Source: Gnetum montanum (lineage: Eukaryota > Streptophyta > Gnetopsida > Gnetales > Gnetaceae). From it: DNA of 64,000 nt. The stretch is from positions 128,148-192,147 of the forward strand of contig MNCI01012629.1 of the NCBI GenBank assembly GCA_015680685.1, in the 5' to 3' direction. The notes under the pieces are model-generated. The model worked only from the letters and a program-made list of their open reading frames with translations, did no database searches and was not told the origin of the DNA. Positions 61,036-64,000 of the stretch are shown here, piece by piece; the stretch's first letter is position 1; each line of letters begins with the position of its first letter. The translations under genes were made by a program, and so were the position numbers.

Positions 61036-61585
61036 CACTATGAACCCAGTTTAAAGTCTTGGTAGACTATCAGGTGTGCTAGTTTAGGGTCCCAACAGAC
61101 CATGATGTTCTAGTTTAAGGTCCTAGCAGATCACTGTGCTAGTTTAATGTCATAGCGGATGGTGGATGGCCAGTTTAAGGTCATAGTGGACCATGCTATG
61201 GGTGCCAGTTTTATGTCATGGCCCAAAGATGTGTTGTGCTAGTTTAATGTCATAGTAGACGTTCTGTGCAAGTTTGTAGTCATAGCAGACTAATTGTGCC
61301 AATTTTACATCATAGTGGATGTTTTTTGCTAGTTTTACGTTGTAGCGGACAATGGATGACTAGTTTAAGATGATAGCGGACCATGCTGTGGGTGCCAATT
61401 TTATGTCATGGCGCAAAGACATGTTGTGCCAATTTAACATCATAGCGGATGTTCTGTGCCAGTTTATAGTCATAGTAGACTAACTGTGCTAGTTTATAGT
61501 CATAGCAGACTATCGGTGCTAGTTTTACGTCATAGCAGACGTTCTTTGCTAGTTTTATGTCATAGCAGACTATCTGCTTACCTTG
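61036..61585 (-). repeat. 3'-UTR tandem repeat of element E
   Basis: About 17 units of roughly 30-35 bp; on the plus strand a unit reads close to TGCTAGTTTTATGTCATAGC plus GGAC and a short spacer. A higher-order period of about 190 bp (six units) is visible: GGTGCCAGTTTTATGTCATG at 61201 and GGTGCCAATTTTATGTCATG at 61391. On the minus strand the last units read VCYDYKLAQ-like over 61406-61615, probably by chance. Confidence 0.88.
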
Positions 61586-61599
61586 CTTTGTATCTAATA

Positions 61600-62720
61600 T
61601 AATCCTTTCCATCAAACGTAGTATGGCTTGAGGTACAAGTGGTTAATAGGATTTGTGAACTCGTTGCCATCCATATCAGCCAGTTTGAATGCCCTGTTCT
61701 CATAGGCTTTCGTGACTACGAAAGGGCCTTCCTCATTTGTTGAGAATTTGCTTACAGTTTCACGAATAGCCTTGAGGACTAGGTCCCCCTTCTTGATTGA
61801 TCATTGATGTAAATTGCATTCATGCTTTTGTCATTGCTTATCCTAGTACCATTCAATGTGACCAAGTGTTTGTGTGCACTCCTTCTCTACAGAGTCAAGA
61901 TCAATGATCCTTGACTCATTATTTTGAGTCTTGTCCACAACATTTGAGAGGATCATTCAAAGTGATGGAACCTACAATTCAAGAGGTAACACTACTTTAG
62001 ATCCATAAACGAGACTATATGGGGTCTTACCTGTAGCTATTCTGCATGTCGTATGGTAAGCCCACAACATGTAGAGGATTTTCTCATGCCATCACCTCTT
62101 GCTATTGCTAAGCATCTTTTTCAGAAGGTTAATGATGGCTTTTTTTGTTGCTTCTTCCTGACCATTTTCTTATGGGTAGTATGACGATGAAAAAGAGTGT
62201 TTGATGCTAAGGTTGTCACAAAAGGTTTTGGTTTCTCTGCTACTAAATTATGGCTTGTTGTCCGTCACAATAGTAATGGGAAGGCCAAACCTTGTTACTA
62301 TGTTATCCAAGATAAAGTGACAAACCTATTGAGATGTGGCCTTTCTCAAGGGAATAGCCTCTACCCACTTTGTGAAGTATTCGATTGCAGTTATAATGAA
62401 GCTATGTCCTGTAGAAGACTTAGGTGTGATGGGTCCTATGATATCTAGCCCCTAATGTTGGAATGGCCATGTGATCTATGTAGGATGTAATTCAGTGGGC
62501 GACATGTGTATGAGATTCGTATGGAGTTGACATACATCACATGTTCTAACCTTGGTGAGACAATCACGTTCTATGCAAGGCTAGTAGTACCCTAGGCATC
62601 TGATTTTTGCTACCATAGCCTTAGGAGCTATGTGTCCTCCGCATAATCCCTCATGGACTTTGTTAACAATATTTTGTGCTTCTTCCCCACTAATGCAAGT
62701 TAGCAATATCCCATCAATGG
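61600..62720 (-). pseudogene. Integrase of element E (degenerate)
   Basis: Joins cDNA to the chromosome. Zinc-binding part: VHEGLCGGHIAPKAM then, after a stop at the W of YYWP (about 62587), DCLTKVRTCDVCQ. Core: GLDIIGPIT, TRFGLPITIVTDN and NGQEEATKKAI, giving the D, D, E residues. C-terminal part: MLWAYHTTCRIATGKTPYSL and GPFVVTKAYENRAFKL. At least six stops. Confidence 0.85.
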
Positions 62721-63567
62721 AGTGTTTGCATAAGGTGTTATCTCCTATAAGGACATACTGCCGAGCTCGCTTTCGTATTGCATCCTTTTGAGTGGATGTT
62801 AAGCTGTGTGGGGGTTCACCATGTTGGACGTATGCTTTGATGTTGGCATACCACTCTTGGGTATCTGTTGCACTTATAGATGCAATGTGTGCAACTTGAG
62901 TAATAGGATCCATGCATTCTATTATCGAAGAAGGCAAGGTAGCAAAGATGTGTGATGGCACATTTAATGCTAATGCATCTGCTACAGTTTTTTCGTTATG
63001 AGGCACATGTTGAATGTCTAACATTGTGAACTACTTTAGTAAATTCTTGGCTAAGTCACAATAAGGTTGCAAATGTAAAGCCTTGCAAGCATAGAATTTA
63101 GTGATTTGGTTGACAACTAATTGCGAATCGCATCGGATTGCCAAATGTTGGATCTTTAGCTCTTGAGCTGCTAGAAGGCCCCTAAAGAGTCCTTTGTACT
63201 CAGCTATGTTGTTCGTGCAAAGGAATGTAAGACAATATGCCAAGGGTTTGATTTTCCTAGAGGGAAATGTAATAACTACAGTAGCGCTACCACCTCGTGT
63301 AGTTGAAGTGCCGTCAAAATGTAAACTGGATTCGAAGTTAGATTTTATAGGATTTACACTATTGATATGCTCATATGGGAATTCAAGTTCTATTATTGCC
63401 TGATCATCAACGGGTGAACTTGTAAGCTGTGTGGCTATTACTTGACCCTTTGTTGATGATTGTGCTACATAATGTAGATCGAATTTCACCATTATAGCTT
63501 TCCATCGGGCTATCCTACTACTCTCGTATAAGTTATTTGTGATAGCCCAAAGTATGTTCTTTTGCAT
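62720..63567 (-). pseudogene. Second (archaeal-type) RNase H of element E
   Basis: Open for 178 codons (63031-63567). Motifs HFDGTSTTRGG, NNIAEYKGLFRGLLAA and AIRCDSQLVVNQI carry the D, E and D of the RVT_3/aRNH fold. A connecting segment (62720-63024) with DIQHVPHNEKTVADALA leads into integrase. Its presence alongside the classical RNase H is diagnostic of Tat-type elements. Confidence 0.85.
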
Positions 63568-63977
63568 ATGATGTTAACTTTGCTGTAAAACAAGTAATGC
63601 CTCCACTTTTTGAGTGTGAATACTAGGGCGAGACAATATTTTTCTAGCTCATTGTACTTTGCCTTGTAAGCTATTAATCCATGGCTTAAGTAATAGACTG
63701 GGGTTTCAGACCTGTCATCTCTTTTTTGACATAGCAACATAGCAATAGATGTATCCAAGGTGGTAAGGTAGATGTAGAAAGGCCTATCCCTTTGTGGTGG
63801 GTAAATAGTTGGGAGATGCAAAAGCTCTTTCTTTAGGTTATCAAAGGTTTGTTGACATTGATTTGTCCACTTGAAGTTGACCCCCTTCTTAAGCAGGTGT
63901 TGCATGGGATGTAGTTTGTCTGTCAACCTCACGATAAACCTTCTGATAAACTGCACTTTGCCTTGCAACCTGTGCAA
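63510..63977 (-). pseudogene. RT end and classical RNase H of element E
   Basis: RT thumb/connection: RRFIVRLTDKLHPMQHLLKK, then FKWTNQCQQTFDNLKKELL. Classical RNase H: FYIYLTTLDTSIAMLLCQ, PVYYLSHGLIAYKAKYNELE and KYCLALVFTLKKWRHYL. The RT palm is beyond the edge. The final part runs into a frameshift near 63570. Confidence 0.85.
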
Positions 63978-64000
63978 CTCTTTAAGGTTTGTAGGTGGTG

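Larger units (their letters stand above)
57316..64000 (-). mobile_element. Element E: Tat-like Ty3/gypsy retrotransposon, partial
   Basis: Minus strand, running off the right edge. From right to left: RT connection and Ty3 RNase H, a second (archaeal-type) RNase H, integrase, 3' UTR with a tandem repeat, PPT, and a 3.6-kb LTR. Two RNase H domains before integrase, a long LTR and a tandem-repeat 3' UTR are all reported features of the Tat/Ogre lineage. Coding parts have stops and frameshifts. The 5' LTR and gag are outside. Confidence 0.85.

Noticed and set aside
61406-61615. Minus-strand frame with repeated VCYDYKLAQ as a repeat protein gene
   Set aside because: Unit lengths vary and the frame covers only part of the array; it lies in the 3' UTR between integrase and PPT.

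Overview
The window is nuclear DNA from a seed plant with a large, repeat-rich genome. The evidence is a pleiotropic-drug-resistance (PDR, ABCG) transporter gene with plant splice sites, Athila-like and Tat-like Ty3/gypsy elements, a Ty1/copia element, and very long gene-free stretches. A gymnosperm is possible, but I cannot prove it from sequence alone.

Gene part (1-5700): twelve exons of a PDR-type ABC transporter lie on the minus strand. They cover the N-terminus, the first nucleotide-binding domain and the start of the first membrane domain; the gene runs off the left edge. The reading frame is open across all twelve exons. Intron 1 holds tandem repeats and intron 11 a direct duplication. 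A candidate TATA box lies about 320 bp upstream of the start codon. This is the only gene in the window that looks functional.

Transition (5700-11400): mostly featureless AT-rich DNA, with two microsatellites, a RING-H2 ubiquitin-ligase pseudogene, an LTR fragment and the 3' end (3' LTR plus C-terminal ORF remains) of a minus-strand Athila-like element, here called H.

Minisatellite and element A (11400-34650): an AT-rich minisatellite with a unit of about 22-23 bp fills roughly 9.8 kb. An LTR fragment interrupts it, and so does a complete 13-kb Athila-like retrotransposon (element A, plus strand, 17290-30312). A has 935/918-bp LTRs, a 5-bp target duplication, a PBS, degenerate gag, protease, RT, RNase H and integrase, a long env-like/coiled-coil 3' region and a PPT.

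Nested retroelements (34650-47530): a truncated copy of a Tat-family LTR is fused to element B, an Athila-like relative that keeps gag and the 3' ORF but has lost protease, RT and integrase. Then come the 5' part of a minus-strand element (F), an orphan Tat-like gag (G), a second Tat LTR fragment and a solo LTR with a perfect 5-bp target duplication.

Right part (47530-64000): gene-poor DNA with a short tandem repeat and a tRNA-like SINE candidate, a degenerate minus-strand Ty1/copia element (52640-54975), AT-rich DNA, and the 3' two-thirds of a minus-strand Tat-like element (E). E has a 3.6-kb LTR, a 17-unit 3'-UTR tandem repeat, an integrase and two RNase H domains, and continues past the right edge.

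Most promising observations: (1) in A and in B, sequence resembling each element's own U3 plus a TATA-like box lies inside the element just upstream of the 3' ORF; (2) a conserved C-terminal CxWD...THI motif occurs in the 3' ORF of three diverged copies; (3) the 22-23 bp array has retroelement breakpoints at both edges; (4) regularly spaced TGCTACGC/GCGTAGCA palindromes occur in the Tat-like LTR.
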